From positions 1 to 64,000 of the forward strand of contig JAGSGY010000010.1 in NCBI GenBank assembly GCA_023954855.1: DNA of 64,000 nucleotides. The letters run 5' to 3'. The translations under genes and the position numbers were made by a program. Below the pieces are notes generated by a model, which did no database searches, was not told where the DNA came from, and saw only the letters and a program-made list of their open reading frames with translations. Below, one piece after another: positions 24,967-34,057 of the stretch. The stretch comes from Pseudomonadota bacterium (GTDB lineage: Bacteria; Myxococcota_A; UBA796; GCA-2862545). The first letter of the stretch is position 1; every line of letters begins with the position of its first letter.

Positions 24967-26286
24967 ATGAAACGTATTCCCCATCGCTTCTTTGCGCGCG
25001 CCTCGGCCACGGCTCGGGTCGCCGGTCGCCTTGGTCTCTCGGCCACGAGGCGGGTGGTCGGCCACTCGGCCCTCGAAGATGCGCGTCTCGGGGAGTTCAT
25101 GACCCAGGAGCTCGACCAGATGAAGGGCCTGGCGATGAAGGTCGGCCAGATCTTGTCGTACATGGATGTGGGGCTTCCCGAGGACACCGTCGGCAAGCTC
25201 GCGAAGCTCCAGACGGGCGTTTCACCGCTTGATGCGGAGGTGATCCGAGCCCAGGTGCAGCACTCGCTCGGTGCACCGCTCGAGCAGCTGTTCGAGCGAT
25301 TCGACGGGAAGCCAGTCGCGGCGGCGAGTGTGGGCCAGGTGCATCGGGCGCGGTTCGCAGGCAACGAGGTTGCCGTCAAGGTGCGCTATCCGGGCGTAGA
25401 GCAGACGCTGGTGAGCGACTTTGCGCGCTTGGTGCCCATCGCGAGGCTCGCCAGTGTTGCCACCCAGGTCGATGGACAAGCCCTTGTCGCCGAGCTTCGC
25501 GACCGCATGCGACTCGAGTGCGACTACGGCCAGGAAGCCGCCTGGCAGCGGGCGTTCGCACAGGCGTTCGCCGACGACTCCGACCTTCGCGTGCCCGGCG
25601 TGGTGGCCTCGCGGTCCACTGGGGACGTGCTGACGACCCACTGGTGCGATGGGCAGTCCTTCGAGAAGCTCTGCGAGGAGCCACCCCTACAAAGAGAGGC
25701 TGCCGCACGCACGCTGGCTCGGTTCGCGTTCATGTCCGTCTTTGCGCACGGAGCACTGCAGGCCGACCCCCATCCCGGCAACTTCATCTTCCGCCCGGCC
25801 GGCGAAGTCGTCGCATTGGACTTCGGCTGTGTGCGGCCCTTCGATGCAGAAGTGGTCGAGGCCTTCCGAGCGGTTGCGCGCTGCGTCGTGCTTCGCGACC
25901 GGTCCTCGTTTCGCGATGCCGTGGTGCGTCTGGGCATCGCTCCCCGCCCACGCAAGCTCGACTGGGACGGCATGTGGGCCATGATGGGATGGATGTTTGA
26001 GCCCTATCTCGAGGCCCGCTTCCGGTTCGAGCGCAGCTGGTGGCAGTCAGGGCTGCACTTCACGCGGCCGAGCAACCGAAACCTTCGGCACCAGGCGCTG
26101 CCACCCCAGTACCTCTGGCTCCAGCGCATGCAGTTCGGGCTTCACGCGGTCCTGCTTCGGCTCGATGTCGAGGTCGCGTTGCGGGACGTCCTTCTCGATA
26201 CGCTCGAACAGCCACTCAAGCCGATCACTCCGATTGCCGACCCCAGAGGAGGCCCAGAAGATGGCGCGCGCATTCAGCCAGAGTGA
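24967..26286 (+). CDS. ABC1/UbiB-family atypical kinase
   Basis: A 439-residue member of the ABC1/COQ8/UbiB protein-kinase-like family. Diagnostic motifs: KVGQ (58-61, the family KxGQ), the Ala-rich nucleotide loop PVAAAS (~117-121) replacing the usual Gly-rich loop, Lys138 in VAVKVRYPG, the catalytic loop ADPHPGNF (~270) and the metal-binding LDFGCV (~287). Unlike UbiB, no C-terminal membrane helices are seen. Such proteins support isoprenoid lipid metabolism, probably through ATPase activity. It overlaps the following TetR gene by 26 bases, an arrangement that suggests coexpression. The ATG at 24967 is preceded by an inverted repeat rather than a strong Shine-Dalgarno sequence. Confidence 0.9.
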   Translation: MKRIPHRFFARASATARVAGRLGLSATRRVVGHSALEDARLGEFMTQELDQMKGLAMKVGQILSYMDVGLPEDTVGKLAKLQTGVSPLDAEVIRAQVQHSLGAPLEQLFERFDGKPVAAASVGQVHRARFAGNEVAVKVRYPGVEQTLVSDFARLVPIARLASVATQVDGQALVAELRDRMRLECDYGQEAAWQRAFAQAFADDSDLRVPGVVASRSTGDVLTTHWCDGQSFEKLCEEPPLQREAAARTLARFAFMSVFAHGALQADPHPGNFIFRPAGEVVALDFGCVRPFDAEVVEAFRAVARCVVLRDRSSFRDAVVRLGIAPRPRKLDWDGMWAMMGWMFEPYLEARFRFERSWWQSGLHFTRPSNRNLRHQALPPQYLWLQRMQFGLHAVLLRLDVEVALRDVLLDTLEQPLKPITPIADPRGGPEDGARIQPE

Positions 26287-26854
26287 GCAAGCGAGGATTC
26301 GGGCGCGGCTTCTCGAGGCTGCGGCGGAAGCGGTGCTCGAGACGGGCTTCAAGAACACTCCAGTCGAGGCGTTGACGCAGTCTGTAGGCATCTCGAAGGG
26401 GGCCTTCTACAGCTTCTTTCCGAGTAAGGCGGCGCTGTGGATGGCGATGCTCAGCGCGAGCGAGGCGTCGATGCGTGCGGAGCTTACCGCCATCGTCGAC
26501 GGGCCACCCGAGGGGCTGCTCGACCGCACCCTGCGGTTTCTCTTCGCGGCCTCCACCCGTCCAGGGCTTCAGGCCATGCGGGACCCCGAGGACTTGGCCT
26601 GGTTGCTGCGGGCGTTGCCCGAGGGTGCCCTTGCCTCGGCCCGAGCCGACGACGACGCGTGGTTTGCGGCCCTGCTTGATCGGCTGATCGCGAGGGGAGC
26701 GGTGGCTGCGGACACGTCTGCTCTTGCCTTTGCGGGCATCGCGCCGACAGCGCTGGCCATCGCCCAGGGCGAGGCGCTCACAGGTGCTGCGCACGAGGCC
26801 GTCGTGGAGCTGCTGATCGAGGGTCTGGTGCTGCGCTTGTCTCCGTCGCGGTAG
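26261..26854 (+). CDS. TetR-family transcriptional regulator
   Basis: A 197-residue TetR-type repressor. The N-terminal helix-turn-helix spans residues ~15-60 with the family pattern ILEAA-like RLLEAAAEAVLETGF, then VEALTQSVGISKGAFYSFF with the recognition helix. The C-terminal Ala/Leu-rich helices should form the ligand-binding dimer domain. GAGGAGG about eight bases before the ATG at 26261 sets the start inside the kinase gene. It probably controls the kinase-regulator pair, possibly through the inverted repeat at 24934-24963. Whether it also acts on the KstR-like palindromes 25-28 kb away cannot be judged. Confidence 0.9.
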   Translation: MARAFSQSEQARIRARLLEAAAEAVLETGFKNTPVEALTQSVGISKGAFYSFFPSKAALWMAMLSASEASMRAELTAIVDGPPEGLLDRTLRFLFAASTRPGLQAMRDPEDLAWLLRALPEGALASARADDDAWFAALLDRLIARGAVAADTSALAFAGIAPTALAIAQGEALTGAAHEAVVELLIEGLVLRLSPSR

Positions 26855-26896
26855 CGCTCTTTCGTCCCAGAGGTGTCCAAGCAGCAGGAGGACGCC

Positions 26897-27661
26897 ATGT
26901 ACCGTCTACTGCCCATCGCCGCGCTTGCCGCTGGTTGTGTCATCGTCAGCCCCGAGACCGTCGACCGCGACACACTCACCCTCAACGAAGACTACGAGTC
27001 CGTAGTTATCGACCTGCCGGCCGGCGACATCGCTGTCGCGGTGGGCGATGTCACGGACATCCGTATCGAGCGCATTGCCCGATACCGTGGCGATGACGCC
27101 CCCGAGCTGCGTGCCGAGGTCGTCGACGGGGTGGTGCACCTCTCGGCGGACTGTCGTCGCTGCAGCGTCGATCACCTCGTGGTTCTGCCGCACTCCGCTC
27201 CGGTGGCGACTGAGACCGGCGCCGGAAATCTCGGCTTTCGCCACCTCTCGTCGCCGCTGCTTGGCACGTCCGGCGCTGGCAACATCGAGGTCTCCGGGCA
27301 TACCGGCGATGTGGACCTACGGACTCAGGCTGGAAACGTCGAGCTGGGTGATGTCGCGGGAGAGCTGCTCATCGAGACCAGTGCCGGGAACATCATCGGG
27401 GAGCTCGTCAGCGCCGAGTTCCTCGACGCATCCACCCAGGCTGGAAACGTCGAATTCGAGCTGATTGACGCGCCCATGCACGTCAGCCTCGGAAGTCAGG
27501 CGGGCAACGTCTCGCTCGACCTGCCCTCGGGTACCTACGCCATCGAGGCGTGGACCTCCGCTGGACGCACCGACATCGACAACCTCGTGCACGACCCGCT
27601 CGCGGTTCGAAGCCTGACGCTGCACAGCTCCGCAGGCAACGTCTCGGCGCAAGGCTTCTAG
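26897..27661 (+). CDS. DUF4097-like beta-helix lipoprotein
   Basis: A 254-residue lipoprotein with lipobox LAAGC (Cys14). After a short beta-rich stretch the chain contains repeated AGN-I/V-x-L/V turns at ~20-residue spacing (GAGNLGF, GAGNIEV, QAGNVEL, SAGNIIG, QAGNVEF, QAGNVSL, SAGNVSA). This is typical of right-handed beta-helix/beta-solenoid proteins of the DUF4097 putative-adhesin type. Location should be periplasmic or outer membrane. GGAGG precedes the ATG at 26897. It lies between the TetR gene and the opposed phosphatase-like gene, which begins its stop six bases further on. Confidence 0.8.
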   Translation: MYRLLPIAALAAGCVIVSPETVDRDTLTLNEDYESVVIDLPAGDIAVAVGDVTDIRIERIARYRGDDAPELRAEVVDGVVHLSADCRRCSVDHLVVLPHSAPVATETGAGNLGFRHLSSPLLGTSGAGNIEVSGHTGDVDLRTQAGNVELGDVAGELLIETSAGNIIGELVSAEFLDASTQAGNVEFELIDAPMHVSLGSQAGNVSLDLPSGTYAIEAWTSAGRTDIDNLVHDPLAVRSLTLHSSAGNVSAQGF

Positions 27662-27667
27662 GAGGAC

Positions 27668-29425
27668 CTAGTGCACGTAGCCGAGGGCCTCGAGAGCCTC
27701 CCGCATGCTCTCGGCTGCATCGGTTGGCGGGGTGTGGCGCAGTCGGTCGAGCCACGGCTGAATGTCCAGAAGCAGGTCCTCATCGACCGGAAGTGGGTGT
27801 AGCTCATGGGGGTCGTTGCCGAGGTCGTACTGCTCCACCGTCCGCGCGCCCGGGGGGAGCGTCACCAACAGCTCACGCGTGCCTTGTCGGAGCAGCACCT
27901 TCGGGATCATCTGGGGAGGGGCGTGGCCGTGAGCTGGGCCGAGGACGGCAGAGACCATCGGCACGTCCCATGTCTCAGTCTCGCCGAGACCGGCCCGCGC
28001 TCGGAGCGCCTGGGCCAGGGGAAGCGTCGAGACGGGGCCAGCCGGGCAGTTCCCACTTGAGAGCAGCAGGGGGACCTCGGTGTTTGCGCGGTAGAGGTGC
28101 CGCTGGTGCGACGCGTGCTCGTGGTGCTCGGTGAGGCTCTCGCCGTGGTCTCCGACCACCGCCCAGACGTCGGGCATGGCGCCGGTTCGCTGCTCGAAGA
28201 GGGCAAAGGCCTCGGCGATCATCGCGTCGGTGTCGGCCACTTCCGCGAGGTATTGCTGCGTGGCCATGGCCGCGGTCGCGTCGCGCCGCGCTCCTGCCTC
28301 TGCCGGGAGGCCATGCACATCCCCGAACAGCTCCGTCTGCAGGACCGCCAGCTCGGTGGCGGCCACGCCGGACTTCGGAGGTGGCGAGACGGGGTGGCGA
28401 TCGAAAGCGGAGGCATCGGGGAGGGCGTGCGTCTGGCCCGCGCGTTTCACACCGTCGGCCGTCGGGGTGTAGGGCCGATGCGGGTCGTAGAGGTGGACCC
28501 ATACAAAGAGGGGGGCCTCGACCGGCTCCATGGCCGACATCCTCGCGAGCGTCGCGGGTCCATCGCGTTCGAAAGCGGGAGAGTGGCCTAGGGCACTCAA
28601 CAGCGGTCCGATCGTCGCGGAGCGAAGGGCCATCCAGTCGTCGAGGTCGTCATCGTAGTGGTGGAAGCCTCGTGCATAGCCGAGGGCGCCGTCGAGCATC
28701 GCGCTGCTCACAAAGGCTTCGGTGCGATAGCCAGCTGCAGCGAAGTCCTCCGCGAGCATGGGGACCGTCGGTAGAGCCCTCGCGTTCAACAGCACGCCGA
28801 GCTCAATGGGGTGCGTGCCCGAGAGGAGCGCGGCGTGGCTGGGACCCGTGAGCGGCGCCGTCGAGAACGCGGGTGCCGGCGCGCAGCCACGCTTGGCGAG
28901 GGCGTCTGTGAACGGCGTCAGCCCGGGCTGGAGGGCTTGGGTAGAGGAGGAACGGCTGTCGGCTCGCCAGGTGTCGACGGTCACGAGCAGCACGTTGGGC
29001 TGGTCCGAGGCTACGGGCAATGGCGCAGCAATCGGTCGGCGGGCTGCAGTCAACGTGAGGGTGAGCCCGACCGAAAGCCCGATCACGAGTGCACGCCTCT
29101 CGTCCGGGATGTGCGCTAGCGAAGCCAGGGTCAGCGCAGCGAGGGTGCCTCCGATCCACATGCCCACATGAGCCGGGTCAGCGATGCGCAGCAGCGACAG
29201 GAGTGCGACCGCGATCAGTACGGCGGACCCGTACCTGCTGTGGTCGCGGTGGTGGGGCGCGACGACCCATGCCACAACGACCCAGGCAAGACAGCTTGCT
29301 GCCGCAAGGCGCGCCACATCGGTGGGTCCCACCGGGGTGCAGAGCAGGGCGATGCCTGCGTCGGTGAGGCCCAGTGCGAGTCCCCATGCGGTTCGACGAG
29401 CCACCTCGCCGCGGTCGAGTGTCAT
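27668..29425 (-). CDS. Membrane alkaline-phosphatase-superfamily (sulfatase-like) protein
   Basis: A 585-residue protein with four to five N-terminal membrane spans (residues ~10-135) and a soluble sulfatase-like domain (~150-585). The metal site is visible in LLVTVDTWRADS and GDHGES, with a His cluster following. At the nucleophile position, where sulfatases have C-x-P-S-R, the protein reads LTGPSHAALLSG, so a Thr takes the Cys place. That points to phospho- or phosphoglycerol/phosphoethanolamine-transferase-like chemistry rather than formylglycine sulfatase activity. The start at 29425 is the first Met before the hydrophobic region; the Shine-Dalgarno match is weak. Likely acts on envelope lipids or glycans outside the inner membrane. 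Confidence 0.82.
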   Translation of the reverse strand: MTLDRGEVARRTAWGLALGLTDAGIALLCTPVGPTDVARLAAASCLAWVVVAWVVAPHHRDHSRYGSAVLIAVALLSLLRIADPAHVGMWIGGTLAALTLASLAHIPDERRALVIGLSVGLTLTLTAARRPIAAPLPVASDQPNVLLVTVDTWRADSRSSSTQALQPGLTPFTDALAKRGCAPAPAFSTAPLTGPSHAALLSGTHPIELGVLLNARALPTVPMLAEDFAAAGYRTEAFVSSAMLDGALGYARGFHHYDDDLDDWMALRSATIGPLLSALGHSPAFERDGPATLARMSAMEPVEAPLFVWVHLYDPHRPYTPTADGVKRAGQTHALPDASAFDRHPVSPPPKSGVAATELAVLQTELFGDVHGLPAEAGARRDATAAMATQQYLAEVADTDAMIAEAFALFEQRTGAMPDVWAVVGDHGESLTEHHEHASHQRHLYRANTEVPLLLSSGNCPAGPVSTLPLAQALRARAGLGETETWDVPMVSAVLGPAHGHAPPQMIPKVLLRQGTRELLVTLPPGARTVEQYDLGNDPHELHPLPVDEDLLLDIQPWLDRLRHTPPTDAAESMREALEALGYVH

Positions 29426-29485
29426 GGCCGACCCTACCGCGTGGATCTGGCCCGGTGCTTGCACTGGTTCAGGGCGGAGGATGTC

Positions 29486-29812
29486 ATGTCAGCCGACGTC
29501 AAGAAGAACCTCAAAGACCAGCTCTCCCGTCTACTCGTGCGCCACGACAAGCTCGACGCGCACCTGACCAACGCAGACCGCGAGGTCCCGGCCGACTGGG
29601 ACGACCGGGCCCAGATGATGGAGAACGACGAAGTTCTCGAGGGAATCGATGCCGTCACGCGCGACGAAATCGTGCAGATTCGCGCGGCCCTGAATCGCAT
29701 CGACCGGGGAACCTACGGCGTATGCGCGCGGTGCGAAGAGTCGATCTCGGATGGACGTCTCGTCGCCGTGCCGACCGCCGCGCTCTGCATCAACTGCGCC
29801 CGGGCAGAGTGA
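29486..29812 (+). CDS. TraR/DksA-type C4 zinc-finger protein
   Basis: A 108-residue protein with an N-terminal helical hairpin rich in Asp/Glu/Lys and a C-terminal four-cysteine zinc finger, CARCEE...CINC, as in DksA/TraR/YbiI proteins. DksA-family proteins bind the RNA polymerase secondary channel and modulate promoters in the stringent response. The spacing and the GTYGVCARCEESIS context match the family well. GGAGG at 29476-29480 precedes two possible starts; the ATG at 29486 is in frame. The ~240 bases downstream to the next gene hold nothing I can recognise. Confidence 0.88.
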   Translation: MSADVKKNLKDQLSRLLVRHDKLDAHLTNADREVPADWDDRAQMMENDEVLEGIDAVTRDEIVQIRAALNRIDRGTYGVCARCEESISDGRLVAVPTAALCINCARAE

Positions 29813-30053
29813 CACTGAGGGGTGTGGCATTTCGCCCGTGCTGCGCTCGGTGCAGCACTGGCGCAGGCCCGATTGCTCGATCCGATCGAGTGGTCCGGCT
29901 CCCTTGCCGCATCCTGACATCCCTCTGATCCGCGTCACTGCGGCACTTTGAGGTGTTTTTGCTCGATGTGCCCCCAAAGCGCGGCCGCGGCCGCTCGTCG
30001 CCTAGTGCCCTGCCTGCTAGGGTGCGGCGGTCCACTCGGAGGGATTTGCCTTC

Positions 30054-32114
30054 ATGAGCTCTCTCATTCTCGTTCTCGGCGCGATCGGCGCACTCGCGTG
30101 TTTCGCGATGCTCGGCCTCGGAATCATGGGGCGTCGTGTCCCAGTTCTTGGGTACGTCGGCGCACCACTGCTCGTGCTCATCATCGCGTCAGTCGCAACC
30201 ATGTCCAGCGCAGGCGGCACCATCGCCTCGCTCGAGGCTGCCGACATTACGCAACTTCACCTCGTGGCGAACGGCGGTCTCAAAGACGCCCTCGCGACGA
30301 ATGCCAGCGGCCGCCTCTGGGCTTCCGCTGTTCTAGTCCTCGCGGTCTGGTGTGCGGCGATTCCCGCCGTCATCAAGTCCGGCCGGGACTGGGGCTGGAC
30401 GGTCGTTGATGCCGTCTTCGCCATCATTCTGCTCATCGGCGGTGCCGTCGCGACCTTGGTGCTCGGCACCAAGTGGGGCGTTGCCAGCCAGATGATGCCG
30501 GTTCTCGGCGTCATGGGCGTCGGCGGCGTTGGCGTCGCAGTGGCCTCGCTTCGTCGCGGCCTCTTCGAGGATGCCGAGCGCGTTGCAGCGCTCCGCTTCA
30601 CCGCCGGTATCGCCTTCATCGCTGCAGTCGGCCAGATTGGCCAGTACGCGATGGCCGCGACCGAAGTCGAAGTGCTCGAGAAGGCCCTCACGGCGTCTCC
30701 CGACTCGCTCGACACCACCATGATCGTGGGCCTCGAGACGCTCTCGCGCGTCACGAACCTGGCGTGGCTCACCTGGGGCTTTGGCTTCCTCATCGGCTTG
30801 TGCGGGCTCTTCATGGAGCTTGGCGAGGCGGTGCAGAAGTACCTCGTCATCGACGCCGCAGCGATCACCGCCTTGGCAGCAGTCATGCTCGTCACCCGCG
30901 GTCTCGAGCGTAGCGCCATCAACGATGTGCGCGAAGTCGGCAACCTGGCGCCGCTCACCGAGCTCATCGACGCGATGGGCATCGAGCTGCCGGCCTCCGC
31001 CATTGCCATGAAGGGAGCGCTGGTCGATGCCCGCGCTTCCGAGGGTGGCTTCGGCGACGTGCTGGTGCTCGAGAAGAGCGTGCCGGCCGAAGGTGCCGAG
31101 CCCGTCACCCAGTGGATTCGCCGCTACAAGTGGAACGGCGGCGGCTGGGATGCCGACGAGACTCCGCTTGCTCAGGCGCAGCTCACCGCGCGCCCTGTCC
31201 TGCTCGCAGCCAGCGGCTCGATGCAGAGCCAGTACCTGTTCGAGGCGATCGAGAAGGCACCCGCTGGTGCCAGCCTCCTCGTCCGCATGGGCGAGATCCA
31301 GAACGACATCCCGGCGATGGCCAAGCAGCGCAATGGCGCGCTCTTGCCGCTCACCGTCTCCACCCAGGCTGATCCTACCAATCAGATCTGGGCCCGCGCC
31401 GACAAGCGGGGCCTCTACTACGGTCCCATCCGTTGGTACGGCACCGGAGACGAAGAGAAGGACCTGATTGCGCGCGCCGACTCTGCTTTCGAGCAGACCG
31501 AGAGCGCTGGCATCACGCTTCTCATCAACGAGCGTTCGATGGTCCGTCAGGTCGTGGATTACTGCCTCGCAGGCACCATGACCGCCCAGGACGAGAGCGT
31601 CGTTGCTCGTGAGGGCGTCTGGTGTGAGCTGTCGCAGGAGACCTTCGAGGACTTCCGCGCGACCGCTGCCGATGGCTGGGAAGCTCCGAAGCCCGAGGGC
31701 CTCAAGCTGTCCATGACCGTCGACAAGCGCTTGCCCGAAGGCATTGGCCAGCTGCTCGAGAACGAGCTCGGCGCCATGGCCTTCTGTCAGCAGAAGGCGG
31801 TCGACTTCGGCGAGGAAGAGGGCCTGTCTGGCCGCTACGCCGCAAGCTTCGAAGTCACCCAGAAGGGCAAGATCGGCTGGCATGAGAATGCCGAGGCACC
31901 CCGCCGCAGCCGTACTCCCGAGCTCGAGAACCGCGTGGTTCGTAAGTGTGTCCGTAAGCGTATGGACACCATCGTCTGGCCCGAGCACGAGGTCGAGACC
32001 GACCCCGAGAAGGAAGACGACTACACGACCATCGAGTACACGATCGTGTTCGGCGACCCGCCGCCCCCGAGCGAGGACCTCGAACTCGACCTCGAGGAAG
32101 AAGAGGAAGAGTAG
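30054..32114 (+). CDS. Multi-span membrane protein with TonB/AgmX-like C-terminal domain
   Basis: A 686-residue protein. Residues 1-~310 contain about seven to eight membrane spans. A non-membrane region follows; its last part (~565-670) resembles the AgmX/PglI C-terminal domain: two cysteines (FCQQK and RKCVRK), a beta-strand SGRYAASFEV, a basic NRVVRKCVRKRMD and a terminal WP motif. That domain is TonB-like and occurs in gliding or trafficking proteins of Myxococcota. The extreme C-terminus is strongly acidic (DLEEEEEE). GGAGGG precedes the ATG. A good intrinsic terminator follows at 32134. Exact family is not recognised; a scaffold or energy-transducing role in the envelope is an inference. 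Confidence 0.65.
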   Translation: MSSLILVLGAIGALACFAMLGLGIMGRRVPVLGYVGAPLLVLIIASVATMSSAGGTIASLEAADITQLHLVANGGLKDALATNASGRLWASAVLVLAVWCAAIPAVIKSGRDWGWTVVDAVFAIILLIGGAVATLVLGTKWGVASQMMPVLGVMGVGGVGVAVASLRRGLFEDAERVAALRFTAGIAFIAAVGQIGQYAMAATEVEVLEKALTASPDSLDTTMIVGLETLSRVTNLAWLTWGFGFLIGLCGLFMELGEAVQKYLVIDAAAITALAAVMLVTRGLERSAINDVREVGNLAPLTELIDAMGIELPASAIAMKGALVDARASEGGFGDVLVLEKSVPAEGAEPVTQWIRRYKWNGGGWDADETPLAQAQLTARPVLLAASGSMQSQYLFEAIEKAPAGASLLVRMGEIQNDIPAMAKQRNGALLPLTVSTQADPTNQIWARADKRGLYYGPIRWYGTGDEEKDLIARADSAFEQTESAGITLLINERSMVRQVVDYCLAGTMTAQDESVVAREGVWCELSQETFEDFRATAADGWEAPKPEGLKLSMTVDKRLPEGIGQLLENELGAMAFCQQKAVDFGEEEGLSGRYAASFEVTQKGKIGWHENAEAPRRSRTPELENRVVRKCVRKRMDTIVWPEHEVETDPEKEDDYTTIEYTIVFGDPPPPSEDLELDLEEEEEE

Positions 32115-32133
32115 ACACTCGACTCTTCTCACT

Positions 32134-32163
32134 CAAGGCCCCGCCACTGTGCGGGGCCTTTTT
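32134..32163. terminator. Rho-independent terminator
   Basis: A perfect ten-base stem (AAGGCCCCGC / GCGGGGCCTT) closes a six-base loop and is followed by four T. It terminates the membrane-protein gene and, having an A-rich start, may also serve the converging envelope operon. Confidence 0.9.
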
Positions 32164-32185
32164 GTCTGTCCGGCCGACGTCGTGC

Positions 32186-33544
32186 CTAGAAGGCGATCTC
32201 TGCGCCGAAGTGCGCATGCGAGAGCGGTGCGATGCGACCGATCGTGCTCTCGCTGCCTCCCGTGGCCACCGTGGTGCCCATCGTGAGCTCGACCTGGTCT
32301 CGCACGAGCGCATGCAGCTCGACGGTCCCCATGGCCCCCTCAAAGTCTGTGAGCCCGGACGCGAGCACTTGCACGGTGTCCGAGGCGGTCACCTGCACGG
32401 CGAGCGCGGCGTAGTCCTTGATTTCGCCGCGGCTGCGCTCGAGAGGCGTGCCGTGAACCCATTGGGCGTTGATGAGGGCGCGGCCAAAGAAGCGCTCGAT
32501 GCCCACGACCCAGCGGCCGAAGACCTGCCCATCCTGAATCACCGTGCGGGGGAGGGGATCGGGGATCTCGTCGATCACGCCGAGCCCAACTAGGCCATCG
32601 AGCTGGCCTCGACGCGCGGTGATGGCGGTCTCCTCGGGCAAGAAGGCGCCGCCTTCGACCCACATCGCGATGTCGCCGGGCAAGGCGGCCTTGGCCTCGA
32701 GGCCGGCCATCCAGAACACGGGGTAGACGACGGGCACACCGACATCCACGCGGTCGCTATTGCTGGCAAAGCCGACCAGAAGCGCTTCGCCGCCGACCTG
32801 CGGCAGGGAGTCGCGGCCCCGGTAGCCGACCAGGGCAAGGTCGACGTCTGGAGTCTGGGCTGAGAGGCGAAGGCCGGCCCCCGCGAAGCCTAGGCGGGCG
32901 TCGGGGACATCGGTGCGCGTCTCGAGCTCGCCGAGCTCCACATTCGGGGCGCCGAGGTCCGCGAAGTCGAAGAGGGTGTCGGCATCGGCGAGGATGTCGA
33001 GCTCCCCGGGCATGCGAGCAGGGCGGAAGAGCGGCGCGACCACAGCCTCGGCGGCGACCCGTCCTCCGCGCAACGAGAGGCTGGCGGTGGGCAGGCCCAA
33101 TCGCTTGTCGAAGCGGGTGGGATCGGCCAGGTCGTAGGGATTCACAACGTCGACGGGGCTGATGCCGTCGGCGACGCCCCAGGCGTGTCGCTGCTGTCCG
33201 ATGATCACTTCGACGACGGGATCTTGGACCCGCGCCATGCGAATCCACGCCTCGTCCAGGTCGAAGGTCAGCGGCTGAATGCGTGTGTTGTCGCTCGCGT
33301 CGGCGACCTCGTCCACACCGGTGGGGGTGCGAAGCCGGATGGCGCCGCGCACTCTCCAGCTGATGCCGTCGTTTGGCGCGTCTTCCAGGCGTCCGCGAAG
33401 GACCAATAGGTCCTGGAAGTCGAGCCACCGGCAGTCCGCCGCCGTCGAGGGCGTACAGCCCGCCGTGCCGAGGCGAAGGTGGGTCTCGAGTCGGCCGCCC
33501 GCGTCGGGCGCGGCGAGCGCCAGGCTAGCGAGCAGGCCAAGCAC
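32186..33544 (-). CDS. Outer-membrane beta-barrel protein, DUF1302-like
   Basis: A 452-residue protein with a short signal peptide (residues 1-~12, LLASLALAAPDA) and a body of alternating amphipathic strands ending in a terminal Phe (GAEIAF), as in outer-membrane barrels. The segments EVIIGQQRHAWGVADGISPVDVVNPYDL and PVFWMAGLEAKAALPGDIAMW-like context resemble DUF1302 barrels, which are typically encoded beside LolA-like proteins, as here. The start is a GTG at 33542-33544 overlapping the TAG of the upstream lipoprotein gene (TAGTG), so translation is coupled. Likely part of a lipid or hydrophobic-compound export system, though no RND transporter gene is in the window. Confidence 0.75.
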   Translation of the reverse strand: MLGLLASLALAAPDAGGRLETHLRLGTAGCTPSTAADCRWLDFQDLLVLRGRLEDAPNDGISWRVRGAIRLRTPTGVDEVADASDNTRIQPLTFDLDEAWIRMARVQDPVVEVIIGQQRHAWGVADGISPVDVVNPYDLADPTRFDKRLGLPTASLSLRGGRVAAEAVVAPLFRPARMPGELDILADADTLFDFADLGAPNVELGELETRTDVPDARLGFAGAGLRLSAQTPDVDLALVGYRGRDSLPQVGGEALLVGFASNSDRVDVGVPVVYPVFWMAGLEAKAALPGDIAMWVEGGAFLPEETAITARRGQLDGLVGLGVIDEIPDPLPRTVIQDGQVFGRWVVGIERFFGRALINAQWVHGTPLERSRGEIKDYAALAVQVTASDTVQVLASGLTDFEGAMGTVELHALVRDQVELTMGTTVATGGSESTIGRIAPLSHAHFGAEIAF

Positions 33545-34050
33545 TAGCGACGGGTTCCACTCAGCGAGAGCACTACGTCGCAGCCCGCGGTGTTCGACAC
33601 GACCGGGCAGCTCGCCTCATCGAAGGAGCCGAGCTCGAGGGTGGCGGTCCCGTGAACGCTGTCAGCGTCATCGATGGTCAGGTCGACGTCGATGAGGGCG
33701 TCGATCAGGCATCCGGGATTGTTCTCGGAGTCGTACTCGACGTCGGTCGTCTGTGCACCGCGAATCTCGCGGGTCTCTTCGTCGCCGCTGACCTCGACGG
33801 GCATGGACCCGAAGGGGTCGGCCAGGTCGATGCTGTAGCTGGCGGGCAGCTCGTCCAGCGCTGGCACGTAGATCGGCGTGCCGAAGTCGTTGGCGGTGCC
33901 TTCGGGCATGAACAGCGTGTCGAAGGCGCCGTCGAGGCAGCCGTCGTCGACGTCCGTGGTCTGAAAGTCGAAGTCCCCGCTCGCGAAGCTCGCCCCGGTA
34001 CCGGAGGGGTTGCAGGCCATCATCAGCAGGGCGGGCAGAACAAAGCGCAT
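33544..34050 (-). CDS. Small secreted lipoprotein, 168 aa
   Basis: A lipoprotein with lipobox LMMAC (Cys13), followed by a beta-rich acidic domain containing four further cysteines that may form two disulfides. I know no family. GAGGAA precedes the ATG at 34050. It sits between the LolA-like gene (7-base gap upstream) and the barrel gene (1-base stop/start overlap downstream), so it is very probably a component of the same envelope machine. Confidence 0.75.
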   Translation of the reverse strand: MRFVLPALLMMACNPSGTGASFASGDFDFQTTDVDDGCLDGAFDTLFMPEGTANDFGTPIYVPALDELPASYSIDLADPFGSMPVEVSGDEETREIRGAQTTDVEYDSENNPGCLIDALIDVDLTIDDADSVHGTATLELGSFDEASCPVVSNTAGCDVVLSLSGTRR

Positions 34051-34057
34051 GGATTCC

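Noticed and set aside
30333-32132. Minus-strand frame of 599 residues opposite the multi-span membrane protein
   Set aside because: No domain, Arg/His-rich composition, and the plus-strand gene has a Shine-Dalgarno sequence, membrane spans and a terminator directly after its stop.
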